This document shows positions 10,672 through 23,641 of a stretch of DNA of 64,000 nt, piece by piece. The stretch is taken from positions 32,760,486 to 32,824,485 of the forward strand of contig CM074196.1 in the NCBI GenBank assembly GCA_037179385.1, in the 5' to 3' direction. Source of the stretch: Holothuria scabra. Taxonomy: Eukaryota > Echinodermata > Holothuroidea > Aspidochirotida > Holothuriidae. How positions within the stretch are numbered: position 1 is the stretch's first letter; every line of letters begins with the position of its first letter. The position numbers were made by a program, and so were the translations under genes. A model generated the notes under the pieces. The model was not told the DNA's origin and ran no database searches. It was given only the letters and a program-made list of their open reading frames with translations.

Positions 10672-12239
10672 CAGTGGCGGAGCTGTCATATGGTCAGGGG
10701 TCGCCGCCCCCCTGACTGACCAAAATCGTCCTTCGGCGCCCTATTTAGGTTTTTTAATATTCTTCACTCTTGCGCCATTATTGGCAAAAAACAAACATAA
10801 CTTAACAGTGTTGTTTTAAGTCCCAGATAACAAAATGCTCAAACAGATACCATTAACTTTACTATCTGCATTTTATTCTGATGAAAAGGGCCCTCTGTAA
10901 TAGGGATAGATTTTGCGGAAACGTATCTTCATGCTTTATAAGCACTAATGTTTGCTCCCAAACCAGGCATTATTATAAGCTTGCAAAATACACACTGAGA
11001 ATGAAATTAAATTCACCCTCCCGGCAAATAAAAGTTGCAGATGGCGCAACAACATTTGTAGCGCAAATAGCTTTATTCTTGTCTGGGATAATTGTCAACA
11101 TAGATGATAAAAAGAGTTTATAAATATACCAAAATAGCTTCCTTAACATTTTCAAAATCATTTCAAGAGAGCATTCTGGTTAAAACAAAACTGTTATCAT
11201 CTAATCATAGTGGTAATGGTTTAAGAGTACTAATGAGCAGTTTTCTTTTTGCTTTTCTTCGCGTGACCGTTCTCATGATTAATGGCTGTTTTATTCCGTA
11301 AATGCAGAATGATCATCTAAAACTGACCGATAATGTCATGAAAATGCTTCTCAAAATCAGAAAATTCCATCTTATAAAGTTTAGGCCACTTTTATGTCTT
11401 ATGAATCCGGTATCTAGACAGCCAAGCAGACTTTTTATCTTGGATGTTGGTTTTCTTTCAATGTACTTAATTAGTGAGTGGACACATAATCTAAATTATG
11501 TCAATTAATGTTTCTTCGTGTACTTATCTTGATTTCCAGATGCTAAAAATGTATACCTAACGGTGGTTTATTTCCAAAATGTTCCCCCTGTGAGATTGCT
11601 TGCTATTGGCTCTAGCAGGTTTAATCTTTATCTTCACAAAGTAGTCCATTATTACGTTAAAATCTTAATTAAATCTAGACCTGACAATAACATAAAATAT
11701 AATTACCGCCTTCATACTAGTATGTAAAAGAGAGGGAAAGAAACATGGGTTTGTGCAGGTAGGGGCAAGGGAGGCTTTCCTTCCCCTGGAAAAAAACTGA
11801 AAAAACCCCGAATAAACAATAAAGTAAAAGACGAAGAAAAATTAACATCAACATTTCTTAACAGTTCATTCTAGTGTTTCCCCTATTTATATGTTGTAAA
11901 TAGGCTTAAGAAGCGACATTTCCAGCAATCTGAGAGCCATTTTGGGCCAAAATTTTCTTGCTCCAGCTCATGGTGGCAGGGAACTTTTCCATTAAAAATA
12001 TTTTGTCCCCTTGAATTTTCGTCTACGGACGCCCATGGAGAGAAAATTTAAACATGTTTAATAGAAAAACCAGCTGAGGAGAAATGGCAAGGAAGTCTCT
12101 TACCAGGTGGGGAAAACAAAATAAAAAGTCAGAATAGCCATGACAAAGATCGTGCTGAGACTCAGGGTAAGTACGCCTTCGAAGCGCCCCTGCAGACCAT
12201 TTTCGCCCCCTTCGGCCGAAATCCCTAGCTTCCCCACTG
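10672..12239. mobile_element. Non-autonomous hAT, copy 1 (1568 bp)
   Basis: The left end is CAGTGGCGGAGCTGTCATAT and the right end, reverse-complemented, is CAGTGGGGAAGCTAGGG. The element is homologous along its length to 42967-44554, sharing CCCAGATAACAAAATGCTCA and TCTAGCAGGTTTAATCTTTA. The flanks GGAATATA and GCGATAAA match at 5 of 8, as expected for an old insertion. The largest internal frames (about 80 codons) have no transposase motif, so it is a deletion derivative that would need a helper. Confidence 0.75.
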
Positions 12240-12240
12240 G

Positions 12241-12391
12241 CGATAAACACTGTTAAACAAGATATTTCCTCAATGGCTAACGATAGCCCTAATTTCTTAT
12301 CTTATCCCTAACCCGAACAAAGGATACAGTCAATGCAATACAATGAAAACAGGCAATCAAGAAACACATTGTTAGACAAGACGTATCAACC
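12241..12391. mobile_element. Short MITE, copy B
   Basis: The inverted ends ACACTGTTAAACAAGA and CATTGTTAGACAAG enclose an interior matching 5775-5920 (TGGCTAACGATAGCCC, ATACAATG, CAGGCAATCAAG). It abuts the right end of the hAT copy directly. Confidence 0.65.
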
Positions 12392-12767
12392 GGGCCTGCA
12401 TGGGGAGACACATTCGTTTTTACTCAAAGGGTAAAATTGTGCCAAATACCAAAACAATAATTCTGAGGAAGACTTTAAGTAAGTTACAATGTGACTTAAT
12501 ATTACTTGCTATTTGAAAAGAGACTGTTATATTGATTATGCATTGAACTTTGGGTTAAATTAAGTGGTAACGGTTCAGTTAAATTAGACAACACTTTTGG
12601 TAACAAACCATTATAACATTCAAATGAAACCACGCTCATGCAATGCTAGAAAAATACTCACAATTCTTCATTTTGATAAACAAGAGTTGGAGGTGGTCGT
12701 GGATGAGGAGGGGGACGTCAGGTTTTATCTGTGTCAAGCAAGGTGATACATCCCCTCATTCGAGAGA
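12392..12767. other. Unassigned stretch
   Basis: No supported feature. Confidence 0.5.
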
Positions 12768-12950
12768 GTTAAACGAGATTTAACGACATCTCAACTCGAA
12801 TGTGTTATACAGTGACAGTCAACTCGATAAAAAGTTTAAATTTATTTTCAAATATACAACTATATAGTTTAAGTGCAAGTTTGGTTTTCCTTTAGTCGCA
12901 TTTAGGCGGGAAATACCGTGGGCAGCTTGTACAAATTCCCCCAGCCCACA
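12768..12950 (+). repeat. TTTAACGACA-head dispersed repeat
   Basis: It has the head GAGATTTAACGACATCTCAA and the body GGAAATACCGTGGGCAGC. These match the copies at 3444 and 38175. It is non-coding. Confidence 0.55.
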
Positions 12951-14529
12951 GGAGGCTCGCCTTTTTCGAACACAACCCCTTCCGTTTTTATAGATACCGT
13001 TCTCGACACGTTCTAATACCCTGTCGAGGAATCAAAAGGGAATAGTGATCTCGGATTTTGCAATCACATTCTATTAAATACACGACGCTTGAGATTCTGG
13101 TAGAATGCAATGGATACAATATCATCTTGTTTTTGTCATCATGTTTTTATCAGTCTTGTATGTACTAACACCTTTTACGTTCTAACAGGAAGTATATTCC
13201 TTTTGGCTGTAGTATTTTACTGCTACTTTTGACAAAGGAGTGTTCAGTTAGCTGATGCATTTTCCTGAATTTGACTGATCACTCATCCTCTAACGGGAAA
13301 TGTGTCCAGCTTCATTTGAGGTACCAGTGTTTTTGAAAAATTAGTTGCCATGTAAAGGTTTATCGCAAAGTACCGAAATTTTAAACATTAAACAATATGA
13401 ATATATCATTTAATATATTAAATAATGAAACAGCATCTAAACGGCATGGTGCATTATCAGAGAATTTTTTGTTTCGGCACAAAGCATGATAGAGGGATCT
13501 CAGACATCCTTCAGATTGATTACATTGTACTTTAATTCTCTTTAAAATGTTTTCAATTCCAGGTCCGAATGGAATATGTCACTATTGAATATTGCAAAAT
13601 ATAAACTACATTACTTATATCACTGATATCGCAAAGGATTATGGGATAGACTTTTGGTATTCGTCGTTCTTGTCAGTAGCATTTTACCGTGGGGAAAAGA
13701 ATAAGGAGGCTCTTTATAACCAACCAAATTGAATCCCGCATTCTTTTGTAACTGCTTTCTTGAAAAGAGAAAGCAATTACACACATTAGTAGTTATATAC
13801 GTCACTTGAACCACAGTATTAGCTCCATGCCTAAATAATGTTCATTTTAAGTAGAAAAATATTTTGTATGAAATGTTACGAAATGTGAGCACTGCATTTC
13901 TTTTGAAATCCTTCCATTAGAATCATTTCGCGACGTTAATTGATCGTCCAACAAACACTTTGCATGCTACCTACATTCGTTCAGAAATGAGATAAATATT
14001 TCTGCGAGTGATTTTTAAGGCCATCGGGAGAATTCTCCTCTCATTTCCTTTTCATGTTCGTTACAAGGTTACGATAATTAATTTGGCTGTGGGGACTATT
14101 TTGGTCGACAGCATTGAATGTATACCTGGAGGTCTTACACGTAAGACTATCATAACAAGGTGAGTAAGGAACAGAACGTGATGTTCATAATGTCAAAATA
14201 CAACTTGAAAAAAATAAAAATAAAGCCACGTCCAGATCGTCAAAACACTGTAGCTGTACGATTTTCGTGTAACTATTTGTTTGTAAGTCAAAAGTTGGAG
14301 TAGAAAGCACTCGTTGTACGTCTATTTAGGGGGTAGACTCAACAACCATTGCTCGTGACACTTTGGCAAAAGTGGTTAATTAATTCAACGTTGAAACTGT
14401 CGCTTATACCATCCCAATTTTTTTTAAAGTTCTAAAGTAGATATAGGTAGTAAGTACTTAGGCCTATTCGTTCATTTTTACAGTTTAAAGCATAAATATT
14501 TCAAAAATCGGGGAAAGCACATTGAAGCA
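12951..14529. other. Unassigned stretch
   Basis: No coding frame or repeat relationship could be supported. The stretch is AT-rich with scattered short frames. Confidence 0.45.
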
Positions 14530-14625
14530 ATGGAAACTGCTGAAGACATTAACTTAAAAAAAATTGCTAGTAGTGCGAAAAAGAGGAAGAAGAGTGAAAT
14601 GCTGAGGGTGCGCCCAGCTGCCGAT
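14530..14625 (+). CDS. Possible first coding exon, unknown protein
   Basis: An ATG in the context GCAATGG opens a 32-codon frame running without interruption into a consensus splice donor, GAT|GTAAGT, at 14626. The peptide starts METAEDINLKK and then carries a basic AKKRKKSE run that could act as a nuclear localisation signal. The frame is too short for family assignment. No matching acceptor or second exon could be identified downstream, and TTTCTATTGCAG at 15228-15239 would lead straight to a stop in this phase. It could be a genuine exon of a sparse gene or a chance frame beside a chance donor; transcript data would decide. Confidence 0.28.
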
Positions 14626-17600
14626 GTAAGTCGTTACTTGACTAATTTGTCAATGTTACATAACGATCAACAGGTCACTTTTGGTTAAAAATGCAACTTA
14701 AATCAGGGAGTTGCCTCTAGTGGCAACTCCCTGCTTAGATATTGCCCAAAACCGCTGCCATTTCAGACATTAATCACAAGTCACCATTTGTTGACTAATT
14801 TAGTACCTATTTAATGGAAATAAAATCTAACTTGCTGTGAGGTAACTTAAATATAGCCACGTAACGACTTTTACTGAAAGTGATTCTTCGTCAGATTGAA
14901 TTAGCTACATATGGAATTTTACATCGAACGTCCGAAGAAGAAAGGTAGCAGGTTTAGCACGCTGTATTTTTGAATAAGACACAAAATTCAACACTCTGAT
15001 GAACTTTCTATTCATTGCCATCATGCATGTACTCTCTGAAACCAACGAAAGCTTTTTTTTTAGAAATTGGGTTCCATCAGGAGAGCAGACAAAGAAGAAA
15101 GGGTGGAAAGTAGCAGTGAGATTACGATACACTCTAAAGAGGTGTTTAGGAACTAAACGTTTCTCTAAACACTGTTCATGCTCTCTTGGAAGACATTTAA
15201 ATACTAAACACACGTGTCAACATGCTGTTTCTATTGCAGTAAAAAAGTTGATTTTCTAACCTCAGTAATATATTGTTCAACTGAGGTATATCAAGTTTCC
15301 AAACCTACTGATGGAGGTCTATTATTGCCACTTCACCGAGCTCCTAGTCCACTTAGGTTGCCAAAAATGTACAGTTCTTTGGGCAGGATTGTAATCAAAA
15401 ACCCCTCTACATGCTCTGCATACTGTGGCTAGGGTTTCTTGACTTGGATTAAATATCTTTGCATGGAGTATTAATGTCTGTCAATCATCAAATTGTGTAA
15501 TTGGGCAAGGGAGGAAATCAATTGCAATTTTTTACCGCAACCATTACGTCATGGAATTCTTACTCAAAAGAAAAACTTTTCTCTTTTAAACACGTTTAAC
15601 TGCTGGACATTTATTGTTCAAAACTAAACCTGAAATTAAACGTGAGTACGGGGAAGGGGACAAAATATTATAAAAATTCAAAATTGAAGAAGAGACTGCT
15701 TTGGTGGTGTCAGTTGCTTTAAGTGAGAGACTTTTTCACTTTCATCTCATAAACCAAGATACGTTTTTATGTTGTACTTGTACGTATTCCTTCTTCTGGA
15801 CGTTTGCAAATAATTGTTCACACAGATTTTTAAACGATTTAATCATATGCAAAATTCGAAATTTGTTGTGGATACATATTAAATAACATTTGATTTTCAA
15901 ATTACACTGAGAGGTTATTTCTAAAATTTCCATATCACAGTGTTTGGGTGGGGAACCTGGGGAGGTTAAGGAACTCAGAGGATTACCCTATTGGGAAACG
16001 TTTATTGTATAGAAACGAAATACATTTCCCTTTTCCATTCCTGAGGTGACTCTTAGAAACACATGCTAATGGGTCATTCACGTTTTCGTTACTTGTTGGC
16101 ACTGGTTGGCATAAAAAAGCGCCGGAAAAAAAGGCTGGAATGTTATGTTTTGACGGAAATGTAAACGCACCTCATCAACTCTGTTGTCAAGCACACTGGG
16201 ACTGTTTCTATGCCCATAAGGCACATCTACATTTTCAATTCATTAAAAAATTAGGTTCTCCACCTTAGGTTTATTCCGTTATGCTTTTTTTCCGTTAGTA
16301 AGAAGGGTTTAGGTCAGTGCGCCCGCACATTCACTCTCAACTTAAATAAGTCCATATTCAAAAGGAATTTTCTGCCTCTATCTGTCTAGCCATTTATGTA
16401 TAGCTTCTTGCTAAGGCCAAGTAAACATTTAGTGATTACGTTACATTTATCTATGGAAGTCTTCCCCTTTTTTACTTTATTCATTGCACCCAGTTGTTCC
16501 AATCAAGAGAAGGCTTTTCAACTTTTTTTATCTTCCGCATTTCTTAAGTGTAACACCTATTCAGTAGGCTATTCTTGAACAACGCTTGGTGGAGTTTGCA
16601 ATACTCAAGAAGAGTTGTGGTCAATTGATTTGTTGCTGTCATTATAGTATCAATGTTATTAGTAACCGCATGACTTACCAACAAATTTTAAATGCGTAGT
16701 GTAATGAGATGTAAGAAGTTCTCGCTGATTACGTAAGTAACATGTTCCTTTGTGAACGAATTTTTTTTGCAAAAGTTGTCTTCCTTTTTCTGATAAAATT
16801 TCTGCGTCCTGACATAGTCTCAGTAAAGACAACGATGTTTACTTTTTCTTCTTAATAGGGAAAACCACGGTTAAACGCAATAACAACAGCTAAGATATCA
16901 GCGTCAACTATCGATTCATAGCAATAATTTACTAAAAGCTAAACTGAACCAGATATCTTCCATGAAAAGTCACAGAAAGAAACAAAATTTGTGGAGCCGG
17001 TACATAAAATGAAATGGTACATTTTAATAACGCAAAGAAGATGCATCAGTGGAAGGAAGAGGGAGATGTTCAGAGCAAGGCAGAAATTCTCTTCGGTTCT
17101 ATCCACCACTGTAGAAGAAACACTCACAGAGTTAACTACTTAAACTTTAGACGAGGAAAACGTAACACGCCACACGTCTCCATCAAATGAATCCTACACA
17201 AGAGCAACATAAGACAGCAAAGACGAAACATTTCTTCTGCTGTCAACCTTCAAGCAACTCCAGTAAATGATGCGTATCCTGGACAACCGCCTGCTCACTC
17301 GTTAAAGGCCGAGTCACTAGTCCGAAAGGGCCCTCTGACAATATGCCTAATAGTTCATAAATAGTGCAGAAATCAGCTCAAACGAGACATAACAGAAAGT
17401 GCGTACCACGCAACTGGCCCAGCTAGATGTATAGTTGAATGAACTTCCATACCTTTGGGACTGCAAGTTTGTAACATATGTAAATCGACCTAGTCACGGT
17501 CGGATTTGCTAATTGATAGAAGCAGAGTGCAAATTTTCCTTTGTATGACTTTTTGAGAAGTCCACAAAGTCGACAAAATTGTCCTCTGTTAGATATTACG

Positions 17601-18353
17601 TAATCCTCATCACCCTTGATTATAATATATGGCGAATCCTACAACTGTCCATTGAAAACGTGCTTCTTTTTCATTCGAGAGATACACAAGTCTCAACTTA
17701 CAAAATTTGGCAAAGCAGTAGTTGCAACTGACTTTATATTAAACTCTGTTAGGTGCATCATGAGTCCCAAATATTGAAAATGTATTTACCTTATTCCACT
17801 GTTCGGGGGAGACTGATAACCAGAGGTGAAAAATACATGGAAGAGAAGGTCAAAATTAATCAATAGATACTAAGCCGTAAGATATGAATGTATTTTTAAA
17901 GTAATTTTCACGGAAATTTCATCATTGTTTTCATACAGGCTGCAATCATTTAAACTAGTGTTACTATTCTGGATTTGACCGCGCGACATTTCTTCCAGGT
18001 TGGTACCATCCATCGGCTACTCACATCTACTGGTACCATTCAGAATTTCACATAAACAAGGACGTTACCCCTTTGGCTGTTACCATAATTTGCACTGGGA
18101 CATTTAAGTATAGCACCCTCTATTGGAGACATGCTTCACTTTTAACAAGTACTTGCTACGGTGCATTTGAGTAAGTGTTAAGATATGGACGAATGAGATC
18201 ATTCCTTTCCCTTAAATACGATAGAACTCTATTGTACGATACCTCTACTTTGAGAAATTTGTACGTTGTAAGTCGTTACCTTAACCTCCAATCTACTCTC
18301 CGTACTCTTTGCGTCAAAGTAGAGGCATTAGAAAAGAGGCGCCAAGGGAATTG
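14626..18353. other. Unassigned stretch
   Basis: A small palindrome at about 14700-14736 (GGGAGTTGCC...GGCAACTCCC) is the only structure seen. Frames of 60-102 codons in this interval have no recognisable motif. If the exon at 14530 is real, part of this stretch would be intron. Confidence 0.4.
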
Positions 18354-18640
18354 ACACTTAAAGGCAGTCAACTCTCTCCCCATACTAGTCCACAAAATTC
18401 AATTGGCACAGCTCTTTGACTGAAAGCAAGCTCATGGTACAAAGCATGTGCTAGACTGAGAGTAATTTATTTACATATTGGGGTCTTGTATATTTACCCT
18501 GAAGCAAAAAAATTGAGATTTTGTCTGGCCTTGATGATGATCAATTTAAGATAGTTTTAGGAGAGGCTTAAGGAAGTAAGTTACGAAAATTGGAACTGTT
18601 TGGAGTGAGAGGATTAGGTCTTCGAACAAGTTTGAACACT
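18354..18640. mobile_element. Diverged copy of the 2163/56727 MITE
   Basis: Shared words include GGCACAGCTCTTTGACTG, ACTGAGAGTAATTT, TTGAGATTTTGTCTGG and GAACTGTTTGGAGTGAGAGG, in the same order and spacing as the other two copies. The ends are eroded. Confidence 0.65.
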
Positions 18641-19621
18641 TAACACACCAGCTTGCATCTAGGAATTTATCGTTATGGTATAATCCCTCCGTGGATAATA
18701 TGAAACATCATTAAGTGACTTTCATTTAATAAATCTCACTACTTATAACTATCCCTACATCCTGATGTCTTGAGTTTTGTGCAATTTATTAGATTTCATA
18801 CTTGTTTCATGCAGATGAAAATTAAGTGCTTCCAAACTTGCCTACCTTCCAACTTTGGATTGATTTTGCAAAGGTGAAGTCTTGTGTCCCCCTAGAAAGC
18901 TTAACGTTTCCTATTTTGACCTAATGCAATTTGTCACATTTTTCCACATGGAAAATTCCATACCCTCTGGAAACATTTTTGCCTCATTAGAAACTTGTTT
19001 GGTGACGGGCCTGAAATACACTTCCCCGTTATTGACCTGGTTATAATGTTCCGTGACTTTAACTTTAATGTAAGAGTGGTCATTGTGATGTTAAGGGAAA
19101 GGAGCTTTCTATCTTTAAATAATATGGCTCTTTTTAATTTCGGTGCCCTTCCTTGCTTGACTTTTTTATCATTTCAATGTTTCCTTATGCTTCCCTACCT
19201 TATTCTCTGTTCTATTTTTCTCTTTTTTTTTTTTTATAGAATGACCGCCTTCGACGTCAATGACGAGGAAACCCTTTCAAATAAAAACATCTTTCATCTT
19301 AATCTTCATAAAATATTAACATATCATTGCTTTGTAAATTTAGATTTTGATATGTAAATTATGCAGGAAAATATGCAAAAGCAAAACTTAGCAATTTATA
19401 ATGCAATACTGTACATCTAGAGAGCTTTCAAGAGATATCTTTGATCACTGTACATATGTATGTAGCTACAAAAATTAATGTAAACTTCAAGTGCAACATA
19501 TGATAATAAAAATTATACAGACCGTTAAAAAAATTGGATGTGCTGTGTTATTTTCATCAGCACCAATTGTAATGTTTGGTATGGCTTTATTTTCTTGCAA
19601 TTTTGTAATATTGTATGCAAC
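18641..19621. other. Unassigned stretch
   Basis: The 120-codon frame at 18995-19357 is hydrophobic and rich in Phe/Leu from T-rich DNA. It has no recognised domain and is treated as chance. Confidence 0.4.
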
Positions 19622-20093
19622 CAGGCGCGTACGTAGGGGGAGGTCATTGCCCCACCCCCCTCGCTACCTCGCTGGTGCCATTTTTAAACTGAATTTTGAG
19701 GTAATGTCACGACACGACACAAGGCTAGTTAGCCTTCGGTGCTGCGGAAAGGAAATTCGGGCAACGGTAAAAAAAAATGAATTTGGGGTATCTTCATATT
19801 TGTTCAACTTCAATTTTTTATTGTGGGCATGCAATCTCATATTCAATGATTAGCTTACTTTGGAGTAACCATATCGTGAACAATTGATTGCGAGAGACCA
19901 TTCAAAATAATGAAGGTTTAATTCAACCCAGAGCCTGGGAAAAACCATTTGTTTGAGGGATAGGGATTTTTCAGTTTCCTGTTTGCTCCGCGTTAATCGA
20001 TAGTGGTGTTTCACCAGCATCGTCACCCGGATCAATCTCACTCCACGCGGCTGGCCCCTCTCACCCGTTAGGAAACTCCTGTCTACGCCAATG
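19622..20093. mobile_element. Non-autonomous hAT-like element (472 bp)
   Basis: The left end CAGGCGCGTACGTAGG and the right end (reverse complement CATTGGCGTAGACAGG) form an imperfect inverted repeat. The flanking octamers TATGCAAC (19614-19621) and TATGGGAC (20094-20101) match at 6 of 8. The frames that cross it have no transposase features. Confidence 0.55.
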
Positions 20094-21060
20094 TATGGGA
20101 CTCGTAATAGTAAAACCCTTGACAGACTCCACACCTGAAAGGAGTGGCAATCGCCACGTTTGCATCGTTTGCATAAGATGACATCAATTTCGTTAAATTA
20201 CCATGCCATGCATGCAATGCAGGCTTCGCGAACCTCTTTAAAGGGTGTAATAATGGAAGTACTACCTCCAAGGTACTACTTCCATGGTTCAATCATCATG
20301 TTCGAGAGAGAAGGATATCAAAAGATAGTTTCTCGCAAACATTACTCTCCTAGAATCCGGATGGCCCATTTTTGAAGATACAACTTCATCCTCCATAATT
20401 CCAAGACGACTTATACATCATGTATTGTCAGTAAGGTTTCTCTCCATCATTCCATCAAAATCACCTTTTCTGTTGCCAGCTTTCCAGCTGGATAATCACT
20501 TTTTCTTTAGACGTTGAAGAATGTCTACCATATCAGATCAAAAATGAAAAAGGGGTTTGGTCAGAATATCCTCTTCTCTAATAGATATAGTTAAAGAAAG
20601 GAAACTACTATGGACAGTTTGAGGTAACATTTACTACTTCAAGGCTTTTCTTATCAGATTTGTCTATCTCTGTTTCTGTTACTCTTTTGAAACTGGTCGT
20701 TGACATCGTTTTTTCTTATCTAAATTTTGAGAATGCCCTAGAATCCTCATGTCGCAATTTATTCTGTATTAAAGAATTAAGAAAGATGGAGAAGATAACA
20801 AAACTTGTCTAAGTTTCGAAAGGTGTAATATGAAAAACACTTGAAGATAATCCGCGGATTTACACATTGAACACAATGACCGTAATTTCAAATGCACCTA
20901 ACAAATGTCAAATTGTCTAAATCCCATATTGACACTTTAATTGCGTGACTATTGATGTTTTTTCCTGGTTACCACATAAACATGGCATCAAATAACCCTT
21001 GTGAATTTCCCATGTCAACTAATTTTGCATACAACCATTGACCAGTCTATGAGTCGCTAG
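20094..21060. other. Unassigned stretch with one hairpin
   Basis: A near-palindrome at about 20253-20284 (ATGGAAGTA...TACTTCCAT) stands out. Nothing else is supported. Confidence 0.4.
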
Positions 21061-21275
21061 CTACCATGCAATCCGACCCTCACGAGGTCCTCAAGTTTGA
21101 CCTCGGTTTCCCTGGCAATTTGCACTTTGACAAAACCTGACGTTTACATCATATGGGGGAAGGTTTTTGAATACAGGTGTACTTGAATTGTAGTTGAAGA
21201 AAACTGTCATTTAATTTGACCTCTGACCTTCAATCTTTGTTTCCGGATGTCTGGAAGACATACTGTGCCAACTAG
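21060..21275 (+). repeat. Diverged copy of the DR1 repeat
   Basis: TTTGACCTC...AATTTGACCTCTGACCTTCA is followed by TTTCCGGATGTCTGGAAGAC. This parallels TGACCTCTGACCT and TTCCGAGGGTCTGGAAGACA at 34120-34162, so this is a weaker member of the 33805-34570 repeat family. Confidence 0.5.
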
Positions 21276-21399
21276 CCGTTTATTCCCTGCTCAAAGTTTG
21301 GAAAGAGAGGATTATACGACATGAAATCCGGTGTGAGTGCAAAAGCAATTGTAATGCAAATTTCATCACAATGTTTAGAGAGAGTGCCATTATTTTACA

Positions 21400-21960
21400 T
21401 ATACCATTTAAAGTGTACCTCAACTGAGAAAAATTCAAAAATGTATACATTAAAAAGCATGAAAAGTGAATTCTACCAGTCCAACCTCATCTTCAAAGAA
21501 CATTCTTGAACTGAGATGTAAAATGTTGAAGTTAATTAATTAAAATCAAACCGGTACACTGCTCAATAATTTGTTGTGTCATTCTTGTACTACTCAAATT
21601 ACAATTTTTGTTTTTCTGTGTTCTTCTGAAACTTCCTGCAGCTTGTACCAATGTGAGATACTCTCACTCTTATGGGGTGATGTTATTCACTAAGCCATCT
21701 CTGTACAATATTCTTTGCAAGCACAAAGAAAGTGTTCAAGGTCATAAAGAAACATTTTCAATTTTAAAGGGAAACAAAGCAGATAATTTGAGCTGCATAA
21801 CAAAAAAGTCACATATTATTGCGCAATGAACTAATTGGCTCTGGGTAAACAAATATCAACATTTTATATCTCGGCTAAAGAATGTCCTATGAAGAGCGGA
21901 GTTGTGGACCGTTCATCTTAAATTATAATGGAACGTGGCTGGAAGCACAAACTAATCGAT
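21400..21960. repeat. Inverted pair of R1 repeat segments
   Basis: The plus-strand segment 21400-21535 (GAAAAGTGAATTCTA, GAGATGTAAAATGTTGAAG) and the minus-strand segment 21760-21960 both match R1 at 49905-50027. The second contains the complement of ACATTCTTTAGCCGAGATAT and continues, uninterrupted, into sequence that at 50 kb is separated by the LINE. The arrangement is head-to-head. Confidence 0.65.
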
Positions 21961-23387
<1,427 letters not shown>

Positions 23388-23441
23388 CTTACGAAACAGT
23401 TCTGTAAAGCTATGTTGTAAGAACTTATTGCAACCTTTTCA

Positions 23442-23503
23442 ATACATATATATATATACATATATATATGTATATATATATATATGTATGTATGTATATA
23501 TAA
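23442..23503. repeat. Imperfect (TA)n/(TG)n tract
   Basis: TA runs interrupted by TACATA and GTATGTATG steps. It separates the palindrome/ribozyme segment from the inverted pseudo-LTR of the next PLE. Confidence 0.9.
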
Positions 23504-23641
23504 GGTCGAAATGTGTAGGTCGAAAAGAGGTAGTAAAAAGTGCTTAAAAGTTTGCGGAAAACTCCCCGAAGTTTCGGGTATAAACCTTTCATCAGGTGGC
23601 AAAAACCAAACTGAACAACCAACAGCAACAATTGGACACGA

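Noticed and set aside
15228..15259. Splice acceptor pairing with the donor at 14626
   Set aside because: TTTCTATTGCAG is a fair acceptor, but reading on in phase meets TAA immediately.
18995..19357. 120-codon hydrophobic frame as a membrane protein
   Set aside because: Composition simply reflects T-rich DNA. There is no promoter, splice or homology evidence.
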